From contig NW_025408669.1 of assembly GCF_020360975.1 (NCBI RefSeq), forward strand, positions 3,100,001-3,164,000: DNA of 64,000 nucleotides, written 5' to 3'. Made by a program: the position numbers and the translations under genes. Positions 10,912 through 21,100 of this stretch are shown one piece after another. The notes under the pieces were generated by a model that was not told the origin of the DNA, ran no database searches, and was given only the letters and a program-made list of their open reading frames with translations. Source of the DNA: Hirsutella rhossiliensis (lineage: Eukaryota > Ascomycota > Sordariomycetes > Hypocreales > Ophiocordycipitaceae). The stretch's first letter is position 1. Each line of letters begins with the position of its first letter.

Positions 10912-13900
10912 TCAATCGTTAATCGCCTCTTCAATCGTCATATCTTCCTTCCTTTGAACCCAACCTTCAAGCCGGATCGTGATCTCGTTGTCGTTGACGA
11001 ATCGGGTCAAGGCTCCGTTCGGAGATAGCTTCGTCATTGCATCAGCCGGGTTGTCCGCACCATTGATCCAACGGATGCTTGTGATGTCTCTCTGTTCGTA
11101 CGCTTGCCTCAACGCCATGATATCGATCATCAGGCGTTTCTCCGTCGTAGTGCCAAGCTTCACGAGGCACTCGTATAGGCTATACGAATCCGTACACACC
11201 ACGAGCGGGATTTGCGGCAATCCAAGGCGGTTTGTGATCTGGTTGATCGTCTCTGTGATCACATATGCCAAATCGAAGCCTGAAGCTAATCCATATATCT
11301 CAGAAGCCAAGACGCTGCGGGTGACTCTCTTGCACTTCGTCGAGCTCCAATGGATCAGGTTTCCGTGGATCGTGAATGACTCATCTGACTTAGTCTCGGT
11401 TGCAATGATTATAACGAATCCGATCTGAGAGCTTAAGTCCTTGTTGTTGGCGAATGATCCGTCTGTGAAGACGAAGACCTTTGCTGCTTCTAGACCTATT
11501 GGGACAAATCGAAGGCCTCTTTGTGGATTGTCGATCTGCCATTGGATCCGTTTATTCAACGCCTGAAAATCCTCCGCGGTTGGATCTTGTGATTGTGCCG
11601 CGATTGAATAATCGAAGCTAGCCTCTGGTTGACAAATTGAGGCTATATAGGCGCCACGGGCACGTTGTTCCACGTATCGTTGGGCCCGATCTTCCGTGGA
11701 TAGATCGATAATTTTGAGGTTGTTGACCTGACCTTTCTGCATGACTAGAAGATAGCCCTTCTCTAGAGCAATGAGGCTGCCGTTGAAATCACAGGTATCG
11801 CCTTCTCGTAGGGTCTTCTTTGGCTTGGCTTGGAAGCATAGCTCGCGGTCTTCACGTTGCAGGAATGTTGTTGTGCCTACCAATAACGTATCATCAGTCT
11901 GAAGCGCGGCAACGCCGAAGGCATTAACCTGAAGTGCGGTATCCGCGTTGGTCTCTGCGGTCGTGACGTTGATCTCTGCGGTCGTTATCATTAAACATGG
12001 ATCAAACGTTGACGGCTCCATCTGTAGCTTGATGCGGTGATGCTCATGATACGTATTGAACCAATGAGCGCCTGCTTCAGCGATTCCGTACAATGGCTTG
12101 ACCACACGAAGGATGGTTCCCCCTGGGTATCTCTCTTTTAATTCGTGTGGCAAAGAGATGAGGATAGTGCGATTCAAAGTGGTCGATGCCTGCGTATAGG
12201 CCATCGTAATGTCTCGGATAGCAAGAGACATCTTCAAAGAGCAAAGGAAAGGGAAAGAGCGAGTACTACCCGCTGGGCAGGACGGGAGATTGTTGGAGCC
12301 TGCGTGAGGATCTCACGCTTCTCGTCGTCACCATATCCTTGTACCACAAGACGAGACTTCTCGTACGGTGTAGCAGTGTTCTTGCCTTTGACCTCCCGGA
12401 CCATTCGTGACTTGAATAGCCTGTGTTTTCCATGCTTATTCATATCGTATCGTTCGGGCACGATGACGCCTGCGCCTAGCAGGTTCGTGATTTCGAGGTC
12501 ATCAGAGGCTTCAAACGGTCGTCCGGCGGTAGTGATTTTCTTCTCTGCACGTAACTTTACGGCAAGGTCGAGGGCGGCGCACTCCTTATGCGATAGAAAC
12601 ATATTAGCGGGTGAAAATTGAGATCGAGGTAACGAAAAAGGGCTAAGACTAAGGAAATAACTAGAAGGAACGAAGGTATCGTATTGCTGCTGATCTCGAG
12701 GGACTTTTCTTGGTCTGCCGCGTCTGCGTGGTCTTTCCGGCTCGGGATATTCGAATGGCTTAGGCACTTCGGTCTCAACGTTGATGCTATCAGCCTGATT
12801 GTCAGCAGTCTGATTGTCAGCGTGTGGCTGCTGTAGAACATCGTGACTTCGTTGCTGCTGCGAATCCGGGTGGCGAAAGTAGGGCTGGACAGCCGTGCTG
12901 CGAAATTTAGCTGGCCCGTTGTCTAGCTCAACTGTGACTTCTGTGTCTGTCACAGCTAGGACCTTGTATGGGCCTTTCCATCCTCCTTTCTCACGAAATA
13001 CTCGAACTTCACTACCAAGCGGCAATGATAGTGGCATCTTCTCAATCGAGTTGGGCCCATTACGGGCATTGAGGGCGTCATTGACCTTCCTTTTAGCTAC
13101 AAGCTTGCGTAGCTCTGCCATAGCTTTCGTCACGGCTTTCGCACGTGTGATCGCGGAAGCAGAAGGCGGCGAATCCATCGTTATCCGAGGGTAGGCACCA
13201 AAGACTAGTAGTGTGGGCACTAGACCGTCAGGTCCGGCGGTATCATTGACGGATTTGAAGGCCATTTGAAGCAACGACTCAGCTGATGCTGTTTTAGCTC
13301 GGCTTTCAAGATCTCGTATGCCCTTCGAATCGGGGCGTGATATCTCTCCACCTTGCCAATTGACCAGTGGGCTTCGACGGGCACTTGGTGACAGGTTATT
13401 CCTAGCAGCTTCGCTTCTGCTTGGAACTCAGAGGAGGCAAAATTCGTACCAGCGTCGTGCGTGATAACATCTGGAGGGCCTAGGTATGTGTCAATCCAAC
13501 ACAATTTGAGTGCTTCCCACGTCTCTTTAGCCGATATATTCTGAAGAAATCGTCCGGCTTGGAAAGAGGTTGCTAGGTCAACGGCATGAAGGACTGGCCG
13601 GCTGTCAAGATGCATTACATCGACGATCAATTCGTAGTTGAAATCGCAGTTATCCTTTAACGTGAATTTGAACCTGCGCGGTGCGTCTGCCTTGATCTGG
13701 CAAAATGACAGAATTTTCGGATCATCGCGATTGCTTCGAATTCAACATCATGCCCAGCGCTTGTCAGTAGCTTATGTAGCTTGTGTACTGACGGGTGGCC
13801 AAAGCGAGTGTGTAGGCGCCGAAGCTCGGCTTCGGATAGGAAGGCAATAGCGGCTTCATCCTTCCGTAGGAAGAACCACGGATGACCCCATTTGCGTACG

Positions 13901-14265
13901 ATCGGAATCCTCTTATCGCCGCAGATCAATTCGTTCGTGACGTTGTTGAGATAGGCACCGAGACGGTCCATATCCTTGAGGCATAGCAAGAAGGGCGTTG
14001 ACATATTGATAACGTGGAAAACGACTTCTCCAATCGGGGTGATGACTGTTGTGATCCCGATCGTGTTCGTCGGCTCGTTTCCACCGAATCTGACCGTTGC
14101 GATCGTCGCATTCTTCCGTAGCTGGACCGTCGGCATCTCTCGTTGGAGCGCGCGGAATTGGTCGATCCCAGCTGTAGATATCTTCGCTGCACCCGTGTCA
14201 GGCAGGATCCCTTGGAAGAGGTCCGGTTGTAGCGATCGAGCAAGAAATGCTGTGATTCCTCGCAT
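10912..14265 (-). pseudogene. Copia pol: protease, integrase, reverse transcriptase, RNase H, frameshifted
   Basis: Segments in order from the right. 13657-14265: protease with ILPDTGAA, then the pre-integrase zinc region ELRRLHTRFGHPSVHKL. 13220-13630: integrase core with Asp in HAVDLATSF, Asp in ITHDAGTNF and Glu in GKVERYHAPIRR. 12234-13274: integrase C-terminal part and the start of the reverse transcriptase. 10912-12237: reverse transcriptase with the fungal Copia active site LQTDDTLLVG, then RNase H with VFTDGS, LASEIYGLA, CTDSYSL and NPADAMTK. Each segment is in a different frame from the next, so full-length Pol cannot be made. Catalytic residues survive, which suggests the indels are recent. 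Confidence 0.9.
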
Positions 14266-15904
14266 ATCGATTCTCCCTCGACGGTGTGAATGCGGTGGCG
14301 AAAAGCTCTATTAGATAGGAAGGCAGCTGCAAAGAAGCTATCGCTTTGATCGTCAGAGTCATCGTCAGCAGAATCAGAGGTCTGATCTTCATCTGGGTCC
14401 CCTTCGTAATCGGCAAGGAACGTAGTAAATGGACGGGAAGATGACTTCTGGCCGTGAAATCCTCGTTCTCGAAGATATCTTTCCTTGGCCTCTTTCTCTC
14501 GTCATCCGGATGCTTCGTTGAAAAACAGCCTTCTTTGCCGCAGACGTAGCAGCGCTTCGTCCACTTCTTCCTTTTGTCAGCGGGGTGCTGATAGCGGCGG
14601 TCAGTAAAGAATTGGTCTTGATCTTGAAGATATTGACTGGGCTGTCCGGGCTGTCTTTGGCTGACGGTTGTGAGTGACGATCTTAGCTGTGAAGATAGTC
14701 CCTCGAAGGTCTTAGCCGGCACGAAGAGGGCGAATTCTAATTCAGGCACGCCACGGCATGCTCGAATTGTCGTTGAAATTAGCTGGTCTTCGCCGCCATA
14801 GCTATTCCCAAGAGCTCTCTGGCATAGCTGCAATTTGTCAAGAAGAGCCTGGAGGATTTCACAGAGAGGCTTCTCGGGATTCCTTCCGAAGCTGTGTGAA
14901 ATTGATCGAGGTCCAGTCAGTGTGATACTGTTGCCTATTGACTTCCGTATCAAAGTGCTGCTTCATCTTCTGATACATCTCCGCGAACGTTGAATCGCGG
15001 CTGACTTGATGCACGAAGAAGTTCTTTGCTCTCTTCGTGAGGATATTTGAGAGCAAAGCGTGGAATTGTGACGGTTTGATGCTAGCTGTGAGGCAGGCAT
15101 CGAGAAAGTAACGGATCTTATCATCTAGGATATCGTAGGCGTCACCTGAATAGTTGAGCTTTCGATCCCATAGCTTAGAAAACTGGTTGGCGATGGCAGG
15201 ATCGAGGTCTTCATTGGGGACCTGGACTGGGGGCACGGTCCGGTAAGCTTCGCGGTCGATAGCTGGTCTGATCATAAGTTCCTGCTGCTGTTGATTCGAT
15301 CGTGACAGGGGTAGGGATTGGTCATTGGGGGGGTCTTGCGGGAGGTTTAGATCGGGAGTGACTGGTGCTGGGGTTGGTGCTGGGGTTGGTGCTGGGGTTG
15401 TTGCTAGCGATGGCGATCGTCTGAGGAGTTCTTGTTGGCGTCGGTAGGCGGCCGTTTTCTCGTATAAGATGGCATCACGAAGATCGTCTTCATCCCACTC
15501 AGGAAGTCGGTCACGGTTCTTCAGATTTACTAGGAATGCCGTGATCTTTGCGTTCAGCTTTCCTGTATAGATTCCTCTGAACCTTAGGGTATTCCGTAGG
15601 ACCTTACGGACCCTTGGATCGACCTTCTTGAAGTCGTCTTCCTCCCAATCCTCAAAGTCTTCTTGGAATGATCCAAGCAGCTCGAGACCTTGACATGTTG
15701 AGAGACTTTATAATCAACGATGCGGGCGAGAACGAAGGTATTATAGTGGATCTCATCGGAAGTCTCGTTGACTGGGGTGTTGAAGAGGTCCATGTTGAAG
15801 ATTGTGGCGAGGCCACGGTTGAATTCAGCAATATCGAGGAATTCGTTGATGTCGAGCGTCGGTGCGTTCGCGTTCGCGCTGGTGCCGCTTGCGCTGCTGC
15901 TCAT
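14266..15904 (-). pseudogene. Copia gag, frameshifted
   Basis: ATG at 15904 (MSSSASGTSANANAP), 333 nt inside the 5' LTR. The frame moves to other phases at about 15.5 and 14.95 kb. A capsid-like region (DAYDILDDKIRYFLDACL) is followed by the zinc knuckle CYVCGKEGCFSTKH at about 14.55 kb, the usual form in fungal Copia Gag. A Pro/Thr/Ala stretch near 15360-15410 comes from a short DNA repeat of GGTGCTGGGGTT type. Confidence 0.82.
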
Positions 15905-16237
15905 GATGTCGGATGGGGCTTGACAGGAAAATCTGCGAGGAATAGGGCAAGAAGGTGTCAAGAGAGGTCAAATTGATCGAGAGTGATCAATGAAGCTGAT
16001 AATCAAGCGGGATACCAGAGATTTGTATGTGCGATAGGGCACGCCTAAGAGGTCAGCGGCTGAGGCAAACAACTAGGCACGGTTGACTGAATAGAGTGGG
16101 CGCCGGTCGGGTCTTCGTAGTCAGTCTCGCGTTCTAGCAATCTTAACTTCGCAGGGCAATCTGATGCAGATGATGCTTAGAAAGACTCTCTTCTATCTTG
16201 CTGCTCTGAGGTTACCAGCCAGGTAACAACTGATCAG

Positions 16238-16428
16238 TGTGGATAGGCTAACTGAGGCTCAGTTGGGTCTTTGATCGGTGATCATGTTGTTCTTGTTATT
16301 CTTTTTCTATCTAGACCATGCGGTGAGGTTTGATAGGTTGTGTGTGTGTGTGCGGGTAATCGTTGTTCCCTGATGACGCACGTGATATCCTTCTGCGATG
16401 TGCGCTCTATCGTACAAATGATCAGACA
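16238..16428 (-). repeat. 5' LTR of Copia element
   Basis: Direct repeat of 10647-10837 with one observed substitution. The right flank CCTAC does not match the left flank of the other LTR. Confidence 0.92.
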
Positions 16429-16549
16429 CCTACAGTATATGATCAGATGCTTCTAGCATCTCCCAGCCACTCCTTTATGTCATCTATAAAGATGTTGCTC
16501 CTTTTCCCCTCTAGATAGCTAAATCAAGAGTTCTTCCACTTCCTGATCT

Positions 16550-17382
16550 TCATGCTTGCTGCTGCTCTACACCCCGTGCGATAAGTACCACGATGGAATT
16601 AGCCGTATAGTACTTGTCAAATTCCGGCCTGACGTAGCTGCCGTGCCCGTCGAGAATAAGAAGTCGATGCGTACTAACTATACGGCGCCGTATATTCGGA
16701 TCAAAGACTTTTGCCTTAATATCGCCGTGGCGGCCAATAAACTTCCGCACCTAGTTTTCCCCGACAGGATCTTTGCCTCGCTCGGAAAGCAATAAGTTGG
16801 TGTCGGTGGACCAGGGTAGCCCTGTTAGGGAGGGACCCGGAGAAGGGATTCCTGGCCCATGTAGCAGGAACGCATGAGGACTTCCTGAGTAAGGAAGGCA
16901 ACCCCTTTATGCGTGGGCACAGCCACGTATGCGTGGGTAGAGCCCATTACTCAGGAGGTCCCCAGAAGTCCCTAAGACCTCCTGTATAAATAGCCCCCTC
17001 AGACTGCCCCTTTAGACATAGAACATGCATCTTGAACCTTCGTGTGTGACCTCCTTCTTATTCCGATGTGTATTGGCATAACGTTCCATCGACAGTTGGC
17101 CATCCGACAAGTATAAGCCACTATCGGCGGCATCCCTCGCTCGTCCATCGACAAGATCTATTGTACCAGGGCAGTCTCTTCCGTCTCCGTCAACTTCAGG
17201 TTGTTCATCTGAGCGTCGCGTCGGCGAATGACACCGCGCAGTCGATTAGATACTGTCGATTAAGGGACGTCGTATGCGGCCGCAGCCTTGCGGGTACTTT
17301 CGAATTGGCCCTGCTGATAGGCCCTGACGGCGAGCAGGACCCGTTCTTCGCGTGGAACCGATTGGTCTCCCGTCGCCGTCAT
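16550..17382 (-). pseudogene. pogo/Fot1-like transposase remnant, split by a solo LTR
   Basis: Minus strand. The N-terminal part starts at ATG 17382 (MTATGDQ) and has the pogo-type HTH region VLLAVRAYQQGQFESTRKAA, later TETEETALVQ and MDERGMPP, interrupted by TAA and TAG. After the solo LTR (16801-17094) the frame resumes with LLLSERGKDPVG and RKFIGRHG, again with a TAG between them. It then jumps to the DDE segment LLILDGHGSYVRPEFDKYY at about 16560-16660, so roughly 100 residues around the first catalytic Asp are missing. The two TAG codons stand where Trp is usual, that is TGG to TAG, fitting G-to-A change. No TIRs identified. Dead. Confidence 0.82.
16801..17094 (+). repeat. solo LTR (294 bp) inside the pogo-like gene
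   Basis: Begins TGTCGGTGG and ends CCATCGACA, so the tips are inverted TGTCG/CGACA. A 5-bp target duplication GTTGG sits at 16796-16800 and 17095-17099. Taking out the LTR and one GTTGG restores the transposase reading MAN-LLLSERG, which proves the insertion point. A TATAAATAG box at about 16985 implies plus-strand LTR transcription. No internal retrotransposon sequence remains. Its sequence differs from the 191-bp Copia LTR nearby. Confidence 0.85.
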
Positions 17383-17539
17383 CGTGCTCGGCTTGTCTTG
17401 CCATAAGTGTGGGTCGCGGCGGTGGGGAGTTTTTCTGACCGAGTAGGGGGTCTGTCGCATATCAAGCCTGCCTAGGATGATTATTCATGAAGTGGCGATG
17501 TTACTCGCAACGCCGCTGTTGCCTGCTAGGCAACCACTA

Positions 17540-17865
17540 CTAGGGGGGTCTAAAAGTCGACCCCCCGCGCTTGAACATCAAGCACGGGGGGGCCATTGAC
17601 TAGGAAAAGGGTCACTGACTGGGAAATGCCTGGGAGTACTCTACTTTACGGATATCTGGGCAGTAAGTGAAAGTACCCCTTTTGAGGTAGATTTATTTAT
17701 CGGGGCGATCTAAATAAGCGGTATAATGCGGTACTTTCTATTGCACTAATTTCTCAGCGAGATAGAGGTACCTTTCCCTTTCCCAGTCAGTCACCCTTTT
17801 CCTAGTCAATGGCCCCCCCGTGCTTGATGTTCAAGCGCGGGGGGTCGACTTTTAGACCCCCCTAG
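17540..17865. mobile_element. 326-bp MITE with 87-bp TIRs and TA target duplication
   Basis: The ends CTAGGGGGGTCTAAAAG are inverted, matching for 87 bp with one mismatch (position 74). Within each TIR lies a near-palindrome of six C, CGCTTGA, TCAAGC and G-run that could form a hairpin. TA is present on both sides (17538-17539, 17866-17867). The right inverted repeat near 23.79 kb shows the same sequence with a single TA and no insert, a direct empty-site comparison. TA targeting fits Tc1/mariner/pogo-driven MITEs. No coding capacity. Confidence 0.92.
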
Positions 17866-17900
17866 TACTGCGTAATCACGCGACGGACCTTTCATTTGCG

Positions 17901-17907
17901 TATAAAG
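17901..17907 (+). promoter_or_regulatory. TATA box within the left inverted repeat
   Basis: TATAAAG about 280 bp upstream of the RNase H ATG (18185). The same box exists in the right repeat on the minus strand (near 23755), pointing inward. Both repeats could therefore act as inward promoters; this is inference from sequence alone. Confidence 0.45.
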
Positions 17908-18184
17908 AGCTGCACAACTCCGTGCGTTCGTTCGTTCACTTCTTGTTCTTTAGATAATTCTCATCAATTGCCTGATGCCATCTCTGACCCGTGTGGAGCC
18001 AAATGTCTGACAGGGTCTGACCGGGAAGGGGGTGGATTACGTTATTGATTGGCTGCCGGTAAGTATCTTACCTCAGCTTGCAATCTGCCCCGCTCTCGAC
18101 CTTCCCTTCACGACCACCACTTGGTCAAATGAAATACCTCAGCACAAACATACCGAACAGAGCGGCAGAAAACAGGCATCCGCA

Positions 18185-19195
18185 ATGCCTCGCGGCTGGT
18201 ACCTCGCCCAGGGCCTAGTCCCACTCGGCTACAGCAGCAGCGACGACGACGAAGGCCCTTGTGAGCTGCCAAACGGTCGACTTGTCTGTGGACCTCATGG
18301 ATTGGTGCGTTGTGGTATATGTTGCAGCGACTACAGCTTTATGGACGATGTCCTTGGTGAAGACATCGAGGACAACGAGGAAGATGATGAGGATCATGAC
18401 GTGGCTCCTTTTTGCGCCGCCATCCACCATCGCCATCCCTTCCCTAGGATCTGACGTGATGAGGGGCACTGGTCTGGTGTTCCCCTCCAAGTTTCGACAT
18501 CCCACTAGCCCCCTGCGACCGATGGAGCTGTTTCGCGGCAGGGTTCGTTTCATGAATATCGTCAGGTATGAAGCTTTTTCTTCTTCGTTACGTACTTTCT
18601 CGTGCCTGGCTAACCCGCGGTCCGTGATCACAGGTGCACCTACCCCAACGACAAGTCCATGCTTCTCATCATGACCGACGGAGCATGCCTTAACAACGGC
18701 CAATCCAATCCGAAGGCAGGTTGGGCATTTGTACAGGGGCTTAATATTGAAGGCCAACCGCTCGTGGTCTCAGGTCGTCTGGAAAAGCAGGGCCCTTGGG
18801 GTGATGACGGCATCCAAAGCAGCAACCGGGCTGAGCTGCGAGCTGTCATCGCCGCCCTGCGTTTCCGACACTGGCCGGGCGAGGGCTTCAGCACAGTCAT
18901 CATCGCCACCGACTCTGAGTACGTCGTGGAGGGCTCGACACAGTGGGCGAAGGCTTGGGTGCAGAACAATTGGAGGACGAAAGGTAAGAAGGGAATTGGC
19001 GGCGGCAACGTCAAGAACAAGGACTTGTGGGAGATGCTCTTGGGGTGTGAGAAGGCCCACCGTAATGGCCTGGTCATCCAGTTCTGGAAGATCCCACGCC
19101 AGTGGAACGCTCTCGCCGATGAAGGTGCGAAAAATGCTGCCGCCGCAGAAGAAACGCCTGTCGAGTGGAAGGATTGCCTGGGCCTCGCAATATGA
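18185..19195 (+). CDS. fungal RNase H-domain protein
   Basis: Model: exons 18185-18356, 18448-18565 and 18634-19195, coding for 283 residues with consistent phases. ATG 18185 gives MPRGWYLAQGLVPLGYSSSD, followed by CELPNGRLVCGPHGLVRCGICC, a small cysteine-rich segment seen before the RNase H domain in this fungal family. The RNase H fold has all acidic landmarks: Asp in IMTDGACLNN, Glu in SNRAELRAVIA, Asp in IATDSEYVVEG, and Asp in WNALADEGAK. Intron 2 (68 nt, GTATGA...CTAAC...CACAG) is convincing. Intron 1 (91 nt, GTGAAG...CCCTAG) is the only phase-compatible choice I found but removes an acidic stretch, so a 1-nt frameshift is the alternative. Expected to cleave RNA in RNA-DNA hybrids. It is the first gene inside the left inverted repeat. 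Confidence 0.88.
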
Positions 19196-19207
19196 GGGTG
19201 AAGGTGA

Positions 19208-20345
19208 CTAAAAGTGATATTGCTCTGGCAAAGCCAACTCTGTGAACCTTGACGTTTGGGTCCGCTGTCTGGCTACGTAAACCTCGTCATCATCAAAGCG
19301 AGCGGGGAGACGACGCGCACGGTTTGGCCGGCCTCCTGGCGAGTCAGTGGGAATGGACGCTGCTTCAACCGGCTCGAGGTCAACCAAGGTAGCTTGACTC
19401 ATCGTCAGTGTTGTCATCTCCGCGTAAATGCCTTCCAGTCCTCAAAGTGCTCTGAGAGATATTCCATCCCTACCAACACCTCCCACAGGTGCCCATGGCC
19501 GTCAGATTTGCCCCAGCCCTGGGTCCGCATTGTCTGAAGGTATATTGGCTTGAGAATCGCATTGACTTCACCAAGTACGCGCCAATCCTCATTCGATAAT
19601 ATGTCAGCCGCCGGGATGCGTTTTGCCTCATCTTGTTCGCCTTCAAGTGCAAAGATGAATGCCCGGATGTCCGTTCGATTCCTCAAAGCCCTCTCGATCA
19701 TCATGTATGTGGAGCTCCACCGAGTCTCGTTGTTCAGGATGACCTCCAGTTCCGCAGTTGACTCTTCGCAAAGCCGATGTTCCTCATACTCTTCCTCCTG
19801 CGCAATGCGATTGAAGTGTTCGCTCCGCTGTGGCGACGATCGGATGAACTTGACAACGTTATGAAGTTTCCCGATGGGCCCTTTCGCGCGCCAGTGGCCG
19901 AGGTCCTGCTCTGCAAGGCCTCGCATGCAATTGATCTCGGATTCGAGTTCGAAGGACTCTGCATCTTTGCCGTAGAGAAAGGCCCGCGCAACAAGATTGA
20001 GAGTGTGCTCATAACAACGCATCCGGCGTGCCTTGATGTCAGCGGTTCTCATGGATAAGTCCAGCTGCTTGTAATGTAGTGCAGGCAATGATCATTTGTG
20101 ACTAAGTTGTCAGAGACAACACAGCCGACTCGCCCCCGGATCTCCCAGTCCTGGACGATGCCCACGAGTGACGCAGCAAGGTTCTTTCCGCTATGGATGC
20201 CGAATTGACGTCGAAGTGCAAGCAGCCGCGACTGCTGGCGTGCCCCCTGGTCGATGAAGTGTGCGAGACAAGCCACAATCGCAAAACGATTCGGCGACGT
20301 CCACAGGCCAAAGCTGAGGTGTATCGTCGTCAAAGCATCGCGCAA
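19208..20345 (-). pseudogene. hAT-family transposase remnant
   Basis: Minus strand pieces: 20049-20345 (LSFGLWTSPNRFAIVACLAH, a hAT core motif, and GCVVSDN, usually MDNATNN), 19414-20088 (RMRCYEHTLNLVARAFLYG; LNNETRWSSTYMMIERAL) and 19208-19417 (RPNRARRLPARFDDDEVY). Frames change near 20.07 kb and 19.42 kb. The BED finger at the N terminus and the C-terminal dimerisation region are not seen. No TIR or 8-bp duplication identified. Inactive fragment, probably inserted downstream of the RNase H gene. Confidence 0.85.
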
Positions 20346-20608
20346 CCCTACCTTGATGAAGTTAGCGAAAAACTACGAGGGGAGGAGGTAGGAAAGTCGT
20401 CTCCGGGGATTGAGCCCGACAGCTCGCCCTTGCGAGGCCTTGCAAGAAGCGCTGGATGAAGCCTACTGTGGCAGGATTTTCTCGATAGCCTAGCTCAGCA
20501 CGTCCTGTGCCCCACCGGGACCTGAGCGGCCTGACGGCGCTGGACGGAAAATACACACACATACCCGTTGGTCAAAGGCAGGCGCGGCTGACCAACTTAA
20601 CTGCCGTT

Positions 20609-20820
20609 AAGTTGGCCCAAAAAATCCGGGACAGCACAAAAACCCCCGGGACAATCTTAGAATAGTGGAAATTACTAATACAACTGTTAAGAATTAAGTA
20701 CCTCAGATTTTAGCGTATTTTCAAAGAAGTACTAACTTCTTAACACTTTTTCTAGTAAATTACTAGGCCCCAGGATTGTTCCGGGGGTTTTTGTGCTGTC
20801 CCGGATTTTTTGGGCCAACT
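20609..20820. mobile_element. 212-bp non-autonomous TIR element with subterminal hairpins
   Basis: 47-bp inverted ends starting AGTTGGCCCAAAAAATCCGG (20609-20655 and 20774-20820), one mismatch seen (CCGGGAC against CCGGAAC). The centre is AT-rich and non-coding. Outside each end the sequence folds back on itself: CCAACTTA...TTAAGTTGG on the left and CCAACTAAGTG...CACTTAGTTGG on the right, so the true element may extend into these hairpins. Target duplication unclear. Confidence 0.75.
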
Positions 20821-20973
20821 AAGTGGCGAAGACACTTAGTTGGGCTGCTGTGGCCCCACACCAAGATCAACGGGTAACGTCGCCCTTTGCCTGCCCTCTT
20901 CGCGAGACTGTGTGGGTGGAGAACTAGGTGGGGCAGCCAACTAGGTGCGTTGGTCAGGAAGAATTTCAGGCGA

Positions 20974-20983
20974 GTCACGTGAC
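20974..20983. promoter_or_regulatory. palindromic CACGTG site upstream of the nuclease-kinase gene
   Basis: GTCACGTGAC, a 10-bp palindrome containing the bHLH/CACGTG core, 118 bp before the ATG at 21101. It could bind a bHLH regulator; there is no other support. Confidence 0.3.
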
Positions 20984-21100
20984 ATGATGTGGTTGCCTTC
21001 TCAACTGTCTCTAGCCTTTTTGTAACCATCGTTTCCACGAAGGTTGTCGTCAACATCAAAAAACACACGTTTAGCAAGTTCCAACCAACATCACTACCAC

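Larger units (their letters stand above)
10647..16428 (-). mobile_element. Copia-type LTR retrotransposon, minus strand
   Basis: Two direct 191-bp repeats (10647-10837 and 16238-16428) bracket gag, protease, integrase, reverse transcriptase and RNase H segments in Copia order on the minus strand. I see one LTR difference (GTTATTG against GTTCTTG). The interior has about six frame changes. No 5-bp target duplication is visible (CCCAT left, CCTAC right). Integrase precedes reverse transcriptase, which separates Copia from Gypsy. Confidence 0.92.
17453..17976 (+). repeat. left ~196-bp inverted repeat, interrupted by a MITE
   Basis: Homologous to the reverse complement of 23685-23877. The MITE 17540-17865 with its TA duplication splits it. 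Its inner half contains TATAAAGAGCTGCAC and a leader-like stretch pointing to the RNase H gene. Confidence 0.8.

Noticed and set aside
10639..16436. 5-bp target duplication of the Copia element
   Set aside because: Flanks CCCAT and CCTAC do not match.
16823..17082. Solo LTR with TGTTA...TAAC ends
   Set aside because: No flanking duplication with these ends; the ends 16801-17094 give GTTGG on both sides and restore the pogo frame.
18400..18447. A 47-nt intron (GTGGCT...CTAG) in the RNase H gene
   Set aside because: The phase does not fit the next exon; the 91-nt intron from 18357 gives a consistent frame.
21044..21100. Longer N terminus of the nuclease-kinase protein
   Set aside because: The upstream frame opens with TTG; the first ATG is 21101.
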